NCBI GenBank assembly: GCA_950097035.1
Contig: CATNDT010000011.1
Span: 1 to 32,467, forward strand
From: an uncultured Oscillibacter sp.
GTDB lineage: Bacteria > Bacillota > Clostridia > Oscillospirales > Oscillospiraceae
Reading direction: 5' to 3'
Length of the DNA: 32,467 bases
In this document: piece by piece, positions 1-8,073 of the stretch
How positions within the stretch are numbered: position 1 is the stretch's first letter
Layout of the letters: each line of letters opens with the position of its first letter
The notes under the pieces: generated by a model
The model's input: the letters and a program-made list of their open reading frames with translations, nothing else
Database searches by the model: none
Told to the model about the DNA's origin: nothing
Position numbers and translations under genes: made by a program

Positions 1-324
1 CTTCTGCTTATAGGGCCGGTACAGGTCCTCCACCTCCGCCAGCGTCTTTGCGGCATCAATGGCGGCCGCCAGCTCCTCCGTCAGCTTGCCCTGCTCGGCG
101 ATGGCGCCCTTCACGGTCTCCCGCCGCTCCTGCAGGCCGCGGAGGTAACTTAGCCGCTCCTCCAGCGTCCGCAGAGCGGTGTCGTCCATGGCCCCGTGGA
201 GCTCCTTGCGGTACCGGGCGATAAAGGGGATGGTGTTGCCCTCGTCCAGCAGCCTGACGACGTTTTCCACATGCTGGACCTGCTTGTCCAGCTCTCTGGC
301 GATTTGTTGAATAATGGTCTCCAT
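1..324 (-). CDS. tex: Tex family RNA-binding transcription accessory protein, N-terminal part only
   Basis: This is the first 108 codons of a gene that runs off the left edge of the window. The protein begins METIIQQIARELDKQV and continues with LLDEGNTIPFIARYRKE and TLEERLSYLRGLQERR, the characteristic start of Tex. Tex proteins are about 700-780 residues long, with an N-terminal helical region, a YqgF-like domain, helix-hairpin-helix motifs and a C-terminal S1 RNA-binding domain; only the first helical part is visible here. Members bind nucleic acid in the cytoplasm and affect transcription, by a mechanism that is not well defined. The ATG at 324 follows an AGGAG-type site at about 7-11 bases. 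The gene lies 40 bases after the DUF1846 gene on the same strand, so the two are probably co-transcribed. Confidence 0.9.
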   Translation of the reverse strand, partial: METIIQQIARELDKQVQHVENVVRLLDEGNTIPFIARYRKELHGAMDDTALRTLEERLSYLRGLQERRETVKGAIAEQGKLTEELAAAIDAAKTLAEVEDLYRPYKQK

Positions 325-364
325 TTCACAGTCCTCTCCTATGCTTCGGTATGGGGCGGCATAC

Positions 365-1849
365 TCACTTGTGATACAGCTTCTTTGTCTCGTACCGCGC
401 CTCGCAGCTGACGTTGATGCCCAGCTGTTTCAAAAGCTTCTCATCCTCTTCGCTTAAAATAACGGAAAAATGGGCGTCGCAGCCCTTCAGCTTTGGCATC
501 TGCCGCTGGGCCAGGTCCGCCAGCGGGCTGGTGAGGGCGGAGATGGTCAGGGCCAGCAGCACCTCGTCCGTGTGGAGACGGGGGTTTTTGTGGCCCAGAT
601 AGCCGGTTTTCAGCCGGCACACCGGTTCCAGCACCTGGGCGGAAATCAGCTCCAGGTTGTGGTCGATGCCTCCCAGGGCCTTCAGGGCGTTGAGCAGCAG
701 GGCGGAGGCGGCCCCCAGGGTATCGGAGGTCTTGCCCGTCACCACCCGGCCGTCCGGCAGGACCATGGCCCCGGCGGGGGCTCCGGTGGCCTCGGCCTTC
801 AGCAAAGCCGAGGAGACCGCAGGGCAGATCTCCGGCGTGACACCCGCCTGGTTCATCACCAGCTCCAGCTTCCGCACCGGCTCGTCCCCGGCCTTGCCCT
901 GAATCTTTTCCACACAGGCGGTGTAGTACCGGCGCAGGATCTCCTGCCGGGAGGCCTCCCGGCAAACCCCGTCGTCCACAATGCAGTTCCCCGCCATATT
1001 CACCCCCATGTCCGTGGGGGACTTATAGGGAGACGAGCCCTGAATCTTTTCAAAGATGGCGCTGAGCACCGGAAAGATCTCCACATCCCGGTTGTAGTTC
1101 ACGGCGGTCTCGCCGTAGGCCTCCAGGTGGAATGGGTCAATCATGTTCACGTCGTTGAGATCCGCCGTGGCGGCCTCATAGGCCAGATTCACCGGATGCT
1201 TTAAGGACAGGTTCCAGACGGGGAAGGTCTCAAACTTGGCGTATCCGGCGGTAATGCCCCGCTTGTGGTCGTGGTAGAGCTGGCTTAGGCATGTGGCCAT
1301 CTTGCCGCTGCCGGGGCCGGGGGCCGTAACCACCACCAGGGAGTGGGTGGTCTCGATGTAGTCGTTTTTCCCCAGGCCGTCGTCGCTGACGATATGGGGC
1401 ACATCCGAGGGGTAGCCCGCAATGGGATAATGACGGTAACAGTGGATGCCCAGGGCAGTGAGGCGCTTCAAAAACGCGTCGGCGGCAGCCTGCCCGTTAT
1501 AGCGGTTCAGCACCACGCTGCCCACGTACAGGTCCAGCCCTCTGAAGCTGTCGATCAGGCGCAGCACATCGTCGTCATAGGCGATGCCCAGATCTCCCCG
1601 GATCTTATTTTTCTCAATGTCCGCCGCGTTGATGGCAATCACGATCTCCACATCGTCCCGCAGCTGCTGGAGCATGCGGATCTTGCTGTCCGGCGCAAAG
1701 CCGGGCAGCACCCGGGCGGCGTGGTAATCATCAAACAGCTTGCCGCCAAACTCCAGATACAGCTTGCCGCCAAACTGGGCAATCCGCTTTTTAATCTGCT
1801 CCGACTGGGTGGTGAGATACAGTTCGTTGTCAAAGCCCATAGCCGCCAT
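365..1849 (-). CDS. DUF1846 family protein
   Basis: The 494-residue protein matches the DUF1846 family from end to end: GFDNELYLTTQSEQIKKRI near the start, YLEFGGKLFDDYHAARVLPGF at about 31-51, and a glycine-rich phosphate-binding-like loop PGPGSGK at 177-183 followed by MATCLSQLYHD. Family members are widespread in Firmicutes and some actinobacteria and are about 500 residues long. Their biochemical role is not established, although the loop suggests nucleotide or phosphate binding. It is cytoplasmic, with no signal peptide or membrane segment. The first ATG sits 9 bases after a GAAGGGGG ribosome binding site. A second ATG three codons later would match the family start equally well. The gene has its own extended -10 promoter overlapped by a perfect palindrome (1879-1907), and tex follows in the same direction. 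Confidence 0.88.
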   Translation of the reverse strand: MAAMGFDNELYLTTQSEQIKKRIAQFGGKLYLEFGGKLFDDYHAARVLPGFAPDSKIRMLQQLRDDVEIVIAINAADIEKNKIRGDLGIAYDDDVLRLIDSFRGLDLYVGSVVLNRYNGQAAADAFLKRLTALGIHCYRHYPIAGYPSDVPHIVSDDGLGKNDYIETTHSLVVVTAPGPGSGKMATCLSQLYHDHKRGITAGYAKFETFPVWNLSLKHPVNLAYEAATADLNDVNMIDPFHLEAYGETAVNYNRDVEIFPVLSAIFEKIQGSSPYKSPTDMGVNMAGNCIVDDGVCREASRQEILRRYYTACVEKIQGKAGDEPVRKLELVMNQAGVTPEICPAVSSALLKAEATGAPAGAMVLPDGRVVTGKTSDTLGAASALLLNALKALGGIDHNLELISAQVLEPVCRLKTGYLGHKNPRLHTDEVLLALTISALTSPLADLAQRQMPKLKGCDAHFSVILSEEDEKLLKQLGINVSCEARYETKKLYHK

Positions 1850-1878
1850 GGCAGAGATCCCCCTTCAATGAAAAATTT

Positions 1879-1907
1879 CCCGGACAAGTATACCATACTT
1901 GTCCGGG
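1879..1907 (-). promoter_or_regulatory. Perfect 13-bp palindrome overlapping the DUF1846 promoter
   Basis: CCCGGACAAGTAT at 1879-1891 and its exact complement ATACTTGTCCGGG at 1895-1907 flank a 3-base spacer. On the minus strand the right-to-left reading contains an extended -10 element, TGG followed by TATACT (1895 down to 1887). A weak -35 TTTCCA lies at 1915-1910, 17 bases upstream. The palindrome therefore covers the -10 element, where a dimeric repressor would act. The alternative is a terminator for the upstream response regulator, since AAATTTTT follows the palindrome on the minus strand. The two roles are not exclusive. I favour an operator because the DUF1846 start codon is only 30 bases away and needs a promoter here. 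Confidence 0.6.
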
Positions 1908-1927
1908 TTTGGAAAGAAAAACCTGTT

Positions 1928-1957
1928 GGCGCCGCGGCAAATCCCGGGCGCCGCGGC
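1928..1957. repeat. Direct repeat of an 11-base GC-rich unit after the response regulator gene
   Basis: GGCGCCGCGGC occurs at 1928-1938 and again at 1947-1957. GGCGCC and CCGCGG are each self-complementary, so the two copies can also pair as a hairpin. On the minus strand that hairpin would be followed by AACAGG and then TTTTTCTTT (to about 1912), a plausible but imperfect terminator for the response regulator gene ending at 1995. Confidence 0.4.
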
Positions 1958-1994
1958 CCGCCGGACCGCCCTTTGCGGCATACCGGCAGCCCCG

Positions 1995-3362
1995 TTATCC
2001 CTTATAGCAGATGCCATATCCGCTGAGTTTTTTATAGAGGTTTTTTCGGGCAATCCCCAGCTCCTCCGCGGTTTTGGTGACATTGCCGCGGTGGCTCTCC
2101 AGCACCTGTTCGATCAACCTCTTTTCAAAGCTCCTTGTGGCGTTTTTTAGGAGGCCGGATTCTGTTTTCGTCTCTTCCGGTAAAACGGCGGCCCTCATCT
2201 CATCCGGCAGGTCGTCCAGTGTGATATCCCCGTCGCTGGACAGTACGATCAGCCGCTCAATAATGTTTTTCAGCTCTCTTACATTGCCGGGCCAGTCATA
2301 ATTCCAAAAGGCTTTCAGCATCTCCTCGCCAAGCGGCTTCATCCTTCGGTTCATCTCTTTTGCGTACCGCTCAAAAAAATACATGGAAAGATCCCTGATG
2401 TCCACCTTTCGCGCCCGCAGCGGCGGCACCTCAACGGGTATAATATTCAATCGGTAGTACAGGTCTGCGCGGAACCGGCCCGCGTTTACCTCCTCCCGCA
2501 GGTTTCGGTTGGTGGCCGCGATCAGCCTGAAATCACTGTGAACCGGAGTCGTTCCGCCCACGCGCTCAAAGGTCTTTTCCTGCAGGACCCGAAGCAGGGA
2601 TACCTGCATGGGCAGGCCCAGCTCGCCGATCTCGTCGAAGAAGATTGTCCCCCCGTCGGCGGCCTCAAATCTGCCCTTGCGCTGTTTTTCCGCTCCGGTG
2701 TAGGCGCCCTTCTCGCTGCCGAAGAGCTCTGACTCGATCAGGTTTTCATTGAGCGCGCCGCAGTTTACGCAGATGAAGGGCTCCCGCGCCCGCCTGCTGC
2801 CGGCGTGGATCAAATTGGCGATTACCTCTTTTCCGGTGCCCGTCTCTCCCGTGATCAAAACCGTTGAATCGCTCTGACCGATGATCTCCGCCTTTTTTCG
2901 CAGCTGTCTCGCGGCGTCCGACGTGCCGATAAACCGCTCTTTCAGCGAGACCTCGGCGATCCGCTCCCGCAAAATGGAGTTTTCTCCCTTGGCGTCCGCC
3001 AGCTCCTGCGCCTTTTTCACACTGGAGATCATCTCGTCAATATCGGCCGGCTTGACGAAATAGGAAAACGCCCCCTGTTTCATGGCGTCCACCGCCTCCG
3101 TGATAGAGCCCTCCGCCGTCAGCATAATGACCTCGCAATAGGGGTAGGCGTGCCGGATCTTCTTTAACAGCTCCATTCCGTTCATCCTCGGCATAATGAT
3201 ATCCGAGATGACCACGGAGATCGGATGGGCGGCCAGCATTTCCAGGGCCGCCTCTCCGCTGGGACAGGTCACAATGTCAAAGCCCTGGAGCTTAAAAATT
3301 TTGCTGTACACCCGCAGCAGCTCCCTGTCGTCGTCAACCAGCAGAACTTTTGTCTTTTGCAT
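1995..3362 (-). CDS. Sigma-54-dependent response regulator (NtrC/AtoC type)
   Basis: The 455-residue protein has the three classical modules. A receiver domain spans 1-120, with acidic pocket D10-D12, phospho-acceptor D54, T82 and K104. An AAA+ sigma-54 interaction domain spans about 143-370, with Walker A GETGTGKE at 172-179, the sigma-54-contacting loop GAYTGA at 219-224 (a common variant of GAFTGA) and Walker B FFDE at 241-244. A Fis-type helix-turn-helix lies at about 427-453. Proteins of this build use ATP hydrolysis to open RNA polymerase-sigma-54 complexes at -24/-12 promoters from upstream sites. It begins 11 bases after the histidine kinase gene, so the two form a cognate pair. A -24/-12 promoter occurs nearby at 7931-7946, before the hydrolase-permease operon, which is the obvious target. 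Confidence 0.93.
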   Translation of the reverse strand: MQKTKVLLVDDDRELLRVYSKIFKLQGFDIVTCPSGEAALEMLAAHPISVVISDIIMPRMNGMELLKKIRHAYPYCEVIMLTAEGSITEAVDAMKQGAFSYFVKPADIDEMISSVKKAQELADAKGENSILRERIAEVSLKERFIGTSDAARQLRKKAEIIGQSDSTVLITGETGTGKEVIANLIHAGSRRAREPFICVNCGALNENLIESELFGSEKGAYTGAEKQRKGRFEAADGGTIFFDEIGELGLPMQVSLLRVLQEKTFERVGGTTPVHSDFRLIAATNRNLREEVNAGRFRADLYYRLNIIPVEVPPLRARKVDIRDLSMYFFERYAKEMNRRMKPLGEEMLKAFWNYDWPGNVRELKNIIERLIVLSSDGDITLDDLPDEMRAAVLPEETKTESGLLKNATRSFEKRLIEQVLESHRGNVTKTAEELGIARKNLYKKLSGYGICYKG

Positions 3363-3373
3363 CGTTTTCTTCC

Positions 3374-5623
3374 TTACATCGGTATTGTGATTACAAATTC
3401 CGTTTCATGCATTTCGCTTTCGGTAATCCTGATGTCGCCGGACAGTGAGCCGACCAGCCGCTTTGTGATCCAAAGGCCAATGCCGGTTCCATCCTTCTTT
3501 GTGGATAAAAAGGGCTCAAAAACCCGTTCCTTCGGCTCCACCTGGATTCCGCCGCCGTTGTCTTTGATCCGTATCGCCGTGCCGTCTCCCTGTCTGCCGC
3601 AGGCGATCTCTATCCGCCCGTCGTAATCCACCGCCTGAATAGCGTTGATGATGGTGTTCTGCAGAATCACTTTCAGCGCCTCCCTGCCCTCGGAGCGAAT
3701 ATAGCACTGGTCGTCCAGCCGCAGCTTTACACTGATATTTTTGGCGATCAGCTCCTTCTTTGACAGGAGCAGGATCTGATGGATAATGGTGCTGACGCTG
3801 GTCATGTCGCCCTCGCCGCCGCTCTTTTTGGAAAAGTCCAAGAGCGTGGTGATGACACTCTGCGCCTCCTCTATGGCGTGGCTGATGATCTCAATCTCCT
3901 CCGCATCCTGACCGGTCATGGACAGAATATACACGGCGCCCTTGATTCTGGCCAGGATGTTTTTCAGCTCGTGGACAATGGCGGCGGAAAGCTGCCCCAC
4001 GCCGGCCATTTTCTCCAGCTGCTGCATCTCCTTTTCCAGCAGAGTGCTGTCGGTAACGCACTGGCTGCATATCACCACCTTTTTTACCTGGTTGTTTTCC
4101 AAAAGGATGGGGCAGTACTCGTTTTTGTAGACCTCTCCATCCTGCACAAACCGCTCCTCAAAGGAGGTCCCGGTCTCCCGGATCCTTTCCAGCACGTTTT
4201 TGAGCCTCTCGGCCGACACGCCATAGCTGCTCTTGGACCTGGCGCCAATATTTCCGTCCATGTCCACAATCATCAGCGCCGTGTCGATATTTTCCAAAAT
4301 TGTATTCACTTCCCGGTTTTTGTCCAGCAGCGTCTCCGTATAGGTCTCAATGCTCCGGTTCATAGAGTTAAAGGCGCTGTTGAGCTGGGCGATTTCATAG
4401 TAAGCGCCGCTCTCCTCCTCAATCATCTCGTAATCTCCTCTGGATATGCGTTCCGCCCGTTTTACCAGCGTGTGCATAGGTCTTGAGAAGCTCCGGTACA
4501 GGATAAACGCAAAGACGGCGGCCAGCAGCGCGTCCACCGCGATCAGCAGCGCCAGCTTTTTCAGATCAAACCGCTCTCCGGACGCAAATTCGTTCATATC
4601 CATCTGGATAATCAGCGAGGAGTTCGGCTCCTCGATTTTGGTGTACACCAGGATCTGCTGGCTGTTGGGACCGCCGAATAAAATCGTGCCGCTCCGGTTG
4701 TTTAACGCCTCCTCAACGGCGGTCCGCTCCTCTCCGGACATTGGAAGCTCAAAAATATTCTTGTCGTACATCTCTCCCTGTACGTGGGAGAGATTGTCAT
4801 AATCGCTGTGATAGAACAAATTGCCCATCCGGTCGAGCCAGAAGATCTTTCCGGTGTCTCCCAGGGAAAAGCCGTCAAAAAACTCCTCCCGCAGCTTTTT
4901 CATAGACACGTCCAGACACACCACGCCGAACATCTCGTTTTCCCGGTCATACACCGGTTTGGAACAGGTAATCGTCCACCCCTCTCCCAGATAGTCGTTA
5001 TACGGTTTTGTGATGACGGCGCGTCTTTCGGGATTGTGTTCACGGTCCGCCAGGGTGTAAAACACATCCTCGTTCTGCATATGGTTATCGTCGAAATAGG
5101 CGTCCAGATCGCTGTAGGGGCTGACGCGGAGCAGATTGTTTCTGGTGACAACATAGCCCCATATAACCTCTTCGTTTTGCAGAATGATACTCATGGGCTC
5201 GTCGATTTTTTCAGTCAGGAGAATCTCCTGAACCAGCGTCTCCCGGTTTTCTTCGTTCCAGGCGGCCAGAATATTGCTCTGGGCCTCCGCCGCCTTCGTC
5301 TCGTCCTTTGCCCGCTTCACAGACCCGTCTTTATTGAAGGCGTATGCCTGCAGCGCGTCATCCAGGCCGGCCCTCTGCCGGATGTCCGCTTCCAGCAGCA
5401 TGGCCAAAAGATCCACGCTGGTCTTTAACCGGTCAAAACGAATCGCAATGAGCTCCCCCTTTTCATTGACGATTTCCTGCATGCTCCGTTTTGCGTAGTT
5501 CAGCGCGCTGTTTTCCCCCTCGGCCTTTGTGTAGTAGGTGAAGAGCAGAATGGAGAGCACGTTAAACACCAGAAAAATTGCAATGATCGTTGTGGCCAGG
5601 GATCGCCTTATCCTGATATCCAT
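3374..5623 (-). CDS. Membrane sensor histidine kinase with dCache sensor, HAMP and PAS-like domains
   Basis: The 749-residue protein has a membrane segment at about 11-31 and a large extracytoplasmic region (about 32-353) with dCache-like sequence around 177-330, including W-x-ITCSKPVYD and GVVCLDVSMKKL. A second membrane segment is at about 356-376, a HAMP linker at 378-430 and a PAS-like region at about 436-530. The kinase core has phospho-acceptor His551 in the box HELKN, N-box residues near 656-660, DNGGG at 688-692 and GTGIGL at 712-717. dCache sensors commonly bind amino acids or other small organic ligands outside the cell. The start was placed at 5623, after GGAGAGAGGT. Upstream in-frame codons exist but run into the permease gene and read as out-of-frame nonsense. 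It should phosphorylate the regulator encoded 11 bases downstream. Confidence 0.92.
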   Translation of the reverse strand: MDIRIRRSLATTIIAIFLVFNVLSILLFTYYTKAEGENSALNYAKRSMQEIVNEKGELIAIRFDRLKTSVDLLAMLLEADIRQRAGLDDALQAYAFNKDGSVKRAKDETKAAEAQSNILAAWNEENRETLVQEILLTEKIDEPMSIILQNEEVIWGYVVTRNNLLRVSPYSDLDAYFDDNHMQNEDVFYTLADREHNPERRAVITKPYNDYLGEGWTITCSKPVYDRENEMFGVVCLDVSMKKLREEFFDGFSLGDTGKIFWLDRMGNLFYHSDYDNLSHVQGEMYDKNIFELPMSGEERTAVEEALNNRSGTILFGGPNSQQILVYTKIEEPNSSLIIQMDMNEFASGERFDLKKLALLIAVDALLAAVFAFILYRSFSRPMHTLVKRAERISRGDYEMIEEESGAYYEIAQLNSAFNSMNRSIETYTETLLDKNREVNTILENIDTALMIVDMDGNIGARSKSSYGVSAERLKNVLERIRETGTSFEERFVQDGEVYKNEYCPILLENNQVKKVVICSQCVTDSTLLEKEMQQLEKMAGVGQLSAAIVHELKNILARIKGAVYILSMTGQDAEEIEIISHAIEEAQSVITTLLDFSKKSGGEGDMTSVSTIIHQILLLSKKELIAKNISVKLRLDDQCYIRSEGREALKVILQNTIINAIQAVDYDGRIEIACGRQGDGTAIRIKDNGGGIQVEPKERVFEPFLSTKKDGTGIGLWITKRLVGSLSGDIRITESEMHETEFVITIPM

Positions 5624-5677
5624 ACCTCTCTCCGCCTCCATCCGCGCTTCCGGCCGGCTGCCGCGCCTTATGGCTGT

Positions 5678-5707
5678 ATTATAACACGAGCCCAGGAGGT
5701 TTGTCCT
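5678..5707 (-). promoter_or_regulatory. Probable promoter of the histidine kinase-response regulator operon
   Basis: On the minus strand a perfect TATAAT lies at 5683-5678, with AGGACA (four of six matches to TTGACA) at 5707-5702, 18 bases upstream. The -35 element and spacer lie inside the terminator hairpin of the preceding permease gene. The two-component genes can therefore be expressed independently of the sigma-54 operon. Confidence 0.5.
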
Positions 5708-5716
5708 GGGCTCGTG
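5685..5716 (-). terminator. Terminator hairpin after the permease gene
   Basis: CACGAGCCCAGGA at 5685-5697 pairs perfectly with TCCTGGGCTCGTG at 5704-5716 around a 6-base loop, giving a 13-bp stem 20 bases past the permease stop codon. The T-tract on the minus strand is weak (TTATAATAC). A better T-tract follows on the plus strand, where no gene needs it. Confidence 0.75.
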
Positions 5717-5736
5717 CGTTTTTATCTGTTTTTGTG

Positions 5737-7107
5737 TTATTCCTCCAGTGAGTAATCCCTGTCCACGGTATCCGGAGAAATCACGACCGGCGCCCAGTGC
5801 TCCGGGTCCTGCTTTTGCCGGAACTTCGCATATCCCCAGAAGGCAATGCCGAGCGCCGCATAGATAATCAGCACCACCCAGGCGCCCAGATCCATAACGA
5901 TGGCGTTGGTGTAAATGACCCACAGGCAGAAGCAAACGCCAAAGATCCCCCAGAATGTGCCGCCTTTCATCTTATACGGCCGCTCCCACTCCGGATGGGT
6001 CTTGCGAAGCCTGAGGAACGAGACCGTGACCAGAAGGTATACCAGCCCCGCAGTTACGCCGTAAATGGTGTAGATGTAGTTGACCCACGCATCCGGCGCG
6101 AAGACCGTGAAATAGATGGAGAGGACGCCCACCACCAGATTGCCGAAGGCGGGCTGGCCGTGCCGGTTCAGCTTCATGAATCTGGGCGTCATCTGGTGCT
6201 GCTTCGCCGCACCCAGCAAAATGCGGGAGGCCGACAGCCAGAAGGAGGACAGTGTTGTGATGCAGGTCAGCGCGCCCATGATGACGATAACCAGTCCCAG
6301 CCAGTGCATCCCCAACAGGTCCGCAACTCTCGGATCCACAATATCCGTCTCGTCGATCCACTGATTTCCCACAACGCCGCCAACGGCCACAATAGCCAGA
6401 CCGTAAATCAGCACCGTGCATCCAATAGATCCCACAAAGGCCTTCCACAGGTCCTTTTTGGGGAAATTCGCCTCCTCTGACAGCTGCGGAATCAGATCAA
6501 AGCCGACAAATTTCATAATCAGCAGACCGATGCCGGCGGTATATCCCGCAGTTCCATATCTGAACCAGGGGGTAATATTGTCGTATGTCCATCTGCCGCT
6601 CAGGATAAAGATGATATCCGCGCCGACGGCCACCACCAGGGTGCTCCAAAAGAGAACGTTCTGCATTTTCGCCAGTACCTTCAGCTCCGAATTGGTGAGG
6701 AAGTACCAGACGATCAGAATGACGGTGGCGATGATTTTTGTCTGCAGCGAGGTGATGGGATACAGATAACCCAGCATACTGGCGATTCCGTATGCAACCG
6801 TCGGCATCGCCATTACGTAGAGCAGCATAATCAGCCAGCAGGCGCCAAAGCCTGTGTTCCAGCCCAACGCGTTGGAAACCCACAGATTTTGTCCGCCGGC
6901 GTAGGGCATCATGCTGGTCATCTCCGAATAGATAAAGCATAGCGGCAGCACCAGGACCGCGCAGGTAATCAGCGACCATACGGAGCCCGCGCCGCCAATC
7001 TCAAACCAGTATTTGATCTCCACCATCCACGCAGCAACCATGCCGCCTGCCGCCATGGCGATCATACCCGGCAGGGTTATGGTTTTTCTCAATTTATTGT
7101 CTTCCAT
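5737..7107 (-). CDS. APC superfamily amino acid/amine permease
   Basis: The 456-residue polytopic membrane protein has about 12 hydrophobic segments. It begins LRKTITLPGMIAMAAGGMVAAW, the usual glycine-rich first helix of amino acid-polyamine-organocation carriers. Later features are PYAGGQNLWVSNALG in the second and third helices and KFVGFDLIPQLSEEANFPKKDLWKA around helix 6, matching the conserved sensing and loop regions of the superfamily (the usual F-x-G-x-E pattern is here FVGFDLIPQLSEE). Length is typical. It probably imports an amino acid, amine or amide. The gene begins 37 bases after the amidohydrolase gene, with a GGGAGGT site 4 bases before the ATG. A shared sigma-54 promoter suggests it imports the hydrolase's substrate. 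The substrate itself cannot be read from sequence. Confidence 0.88.
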   Translation of the reverse strand: MEDNKLRKTITLPGMIAMAAGGMVAAWMVEIKYWFEIGGAGSVWSLITCAVLVLPLCFIYSEMTSMMPYAGGQNLWVSNALGWNTGFGACWLIMLLYVMAMPTVAYGIASMLGYLYPITSLQTKIIATVILIVWYFLTNSELKVLAKMQNVLFWSTLVVAVGADIIFILSGRWTYDNITPWFRYGTAGYTAGIGLLIMKFVGFDLIPQLSEEANFPKKDLWKAFVGSIGCTVLIYGLAIVAVGGVVGNQWIDETDIVDPRVADLLGMHWLGLVIVIMGALTCITTLSSFWLSASRILLGAAKQHQMTPRFMKLNRHGQPAFGNLVVGVLSIYFTVFAPDAWVNYIYTIYGVTAGLVYLLVTVSFLRLRKTHPEWERPYKMKGGTFWGIFGVCFCLWVIYTNAIVMDLGAWVVLIIYAALGIAFWGYAKFRQKQDPEHWAPVVISPDTVDRDYSLEE

Positions 7108-7144
7108 ATTGACCTCCCATATTTATGCGCCCTCTGTCGGATTT

Positions 7145-7852
7145 TTAAGGCTTGTCTGTATTCTTTTCAATCAGACCGATGGTCTCGTCTGTACTCAAAA
7201 CGTCGCAGTAGATCACGCTCATAATTTTCAGCTCCGCGTCATGCAGCTCCATACTGCCAGCGGCGCACGCGTCCTCCACACAGATCACCTTATATCCGGC
7301 GTCAGCAAGGCCGCGGACGGAGCACGCCACGCACTGGTCGGTCACAATCCCCGTTACCACCACGGTTTCAATCCCCATAAAGTTGAGCAGGGTCAGGTAG
7401 TTGGTCCCTGTGGTCACGCTGTCCGTGGTCTTGCTGACAACGATCTCGTTTTTCCGGGGCGTCAGCTCGTCGATAATCTGGGTCTCCGGGTTGTTGATGG
7501 GGAGGAAAATGCCGTTCCACCCCTCTGACTTCTGGACGGGCGACCGGTCCTCACCGTCCTCCCGCAGGCACGCAATCTGGGCGTAAGTCACCGTCATGTT
7601 CTGTTTTCTGAAATACTCCAGCAGCTTCACATTGTTTGGAATCACGGTCTCGTCCAGCCTGTCGTGGAAGGGAATCCACCGCTCCCACTCTCCCGCCGCC
7701 TTGAACGCCTCGGCCTCCGGAGAATCCCTCCGCACAAACTGATTCTGCATATCAATGATCAGCAGGGCGGTTTTGGCGGGATCAATGACCGGCTCCGGTA
7801 CTTCGCCAATAGTCTCATAGTAAAAATTCAGATACTTGTCTTTCACTTTCAT
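7145..7852 (-). CDS. Isochorismatase-like cysteine hydrolase (amide or N-carbamoyl hydrolase)
   Basis: The 235-residue cytoplasmic protein has the cysteine hydrolase triad of the isochorismatase fold: Asp34 in LLIIDMQNQF, Lys140 in VVSKTTDS, and nucleophile Cys173 in VTGIVTDQCVACSVRGLADAGY, where Val169-Thr170 is the usual cis-peptide position. Because the Cys is present, amide or ureide bond cleavage is expected. Relatives include N-carbamoylsarcosine amidase, biuret hydrolase, ureidoacrylate hydrolase and nicotinamidase. Specific substrate residues were not assigned. It is the first gene of an operon with the permease, under a -24/-12 promoter (7931-7946) about 68 bases of leader upstream. 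The ATG follows GGAGGAG by 8 bases. Controlled import and deamidation of a nitrogenous nutrient is the likely job (inference). Confidence 0.88.
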   Translation of the reverse strand: MKVKDKYLNFYYETIGEVPEPVIDPAKTALLIIDMQNQFVRRDSPEAEAFKAAGEWERWIPFHDRLDETVIPNNVKLLEYFRKQNMTVTYAQIACLREDGEDRSPVQKSEGWNGIFLPINNPETQIIDELTPRKNEIVVSKTTDSVTTGTNYLTLLNFMGIETVVVTGIVTDQCVACSVRGLADAGYKVICVEDACAAGSMELHDAELKIMSVIYCDVLSTDETIGLIEKNTDKP

Positions 7853-7930
7853 AAAAATTTCTCCTCCATCAACCCTTTAATCCGGCGGAACACTGCGCAG
7901 ACGCATTCCCGCCTCTCTGTACATAAATTA

Positions 7931-7946
7931 AGCAAAATTCATGCCA
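7931..7946 (-). promoter_or_regulatory. Sigma-54 (-24/-12) promoter of the hydrolase-permease operon
   Basis: Read on the minus strand this is TGGCAT, five bases, then TTGCT. That matches the TGGCAC-N5-TTGCW consensus at every position except the last base of the -24 box. Transcription would start near 7920 and give a leader of about 68 bases before the ATG at 7852. The adjacent operon encodes an NtrC-type activator, which is what such a promoter requires. Confidence 0.85.
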
Positions 7947-8023
7947 GTTTTTTGCATCCGCTTTAACCCCTGTAATTCCAGGGAGCTCCACCCTGCGGCC
8001 TGCCGTCCGCCCCGCGGAGGAGC

Positions 8024-8073
8024 GTTACGTTAAGGTTGCAATTTCCATGCCGGAACTGTTACCTGGCCGTAAC
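8024..8073. promoter_or_regulatory. Candidate upstream activator sites, paired GTTAC inverted repeats
   Basis: A perfect inverted repeat GTTAC-N6-GTAAC lies at 8058-8073; its arms extend to CTGTTAC/GTAACAG at 8056-8075. A degenerate copy, GTTAC-N6-GTTGC, lies at 8024-8039. Their centres are 34 bp apart, close to three helical turns, at roughly -111 and -145 from the predicted start of the sigma-54 promoter. This is the expected place for dimers of an NtrC-type activator. Assignment to the local response regulator is inference. Confidence 0.55.

Noticed and set aside
5624-5935. N-terminal extension of the histidine kinase
   Set aside because: It overlaps the permease gene and its terminator, reads as out-of-frame permease sequence, and a good ribosome binding site precedes the ATG at 5623.
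7969-7982. CCTG-N6-CAGG short inverted repeat beside the sigma-54 promoter
   Set aside because: The arms are only 4 bp, no more than expected by chance in GC-rich DNA.
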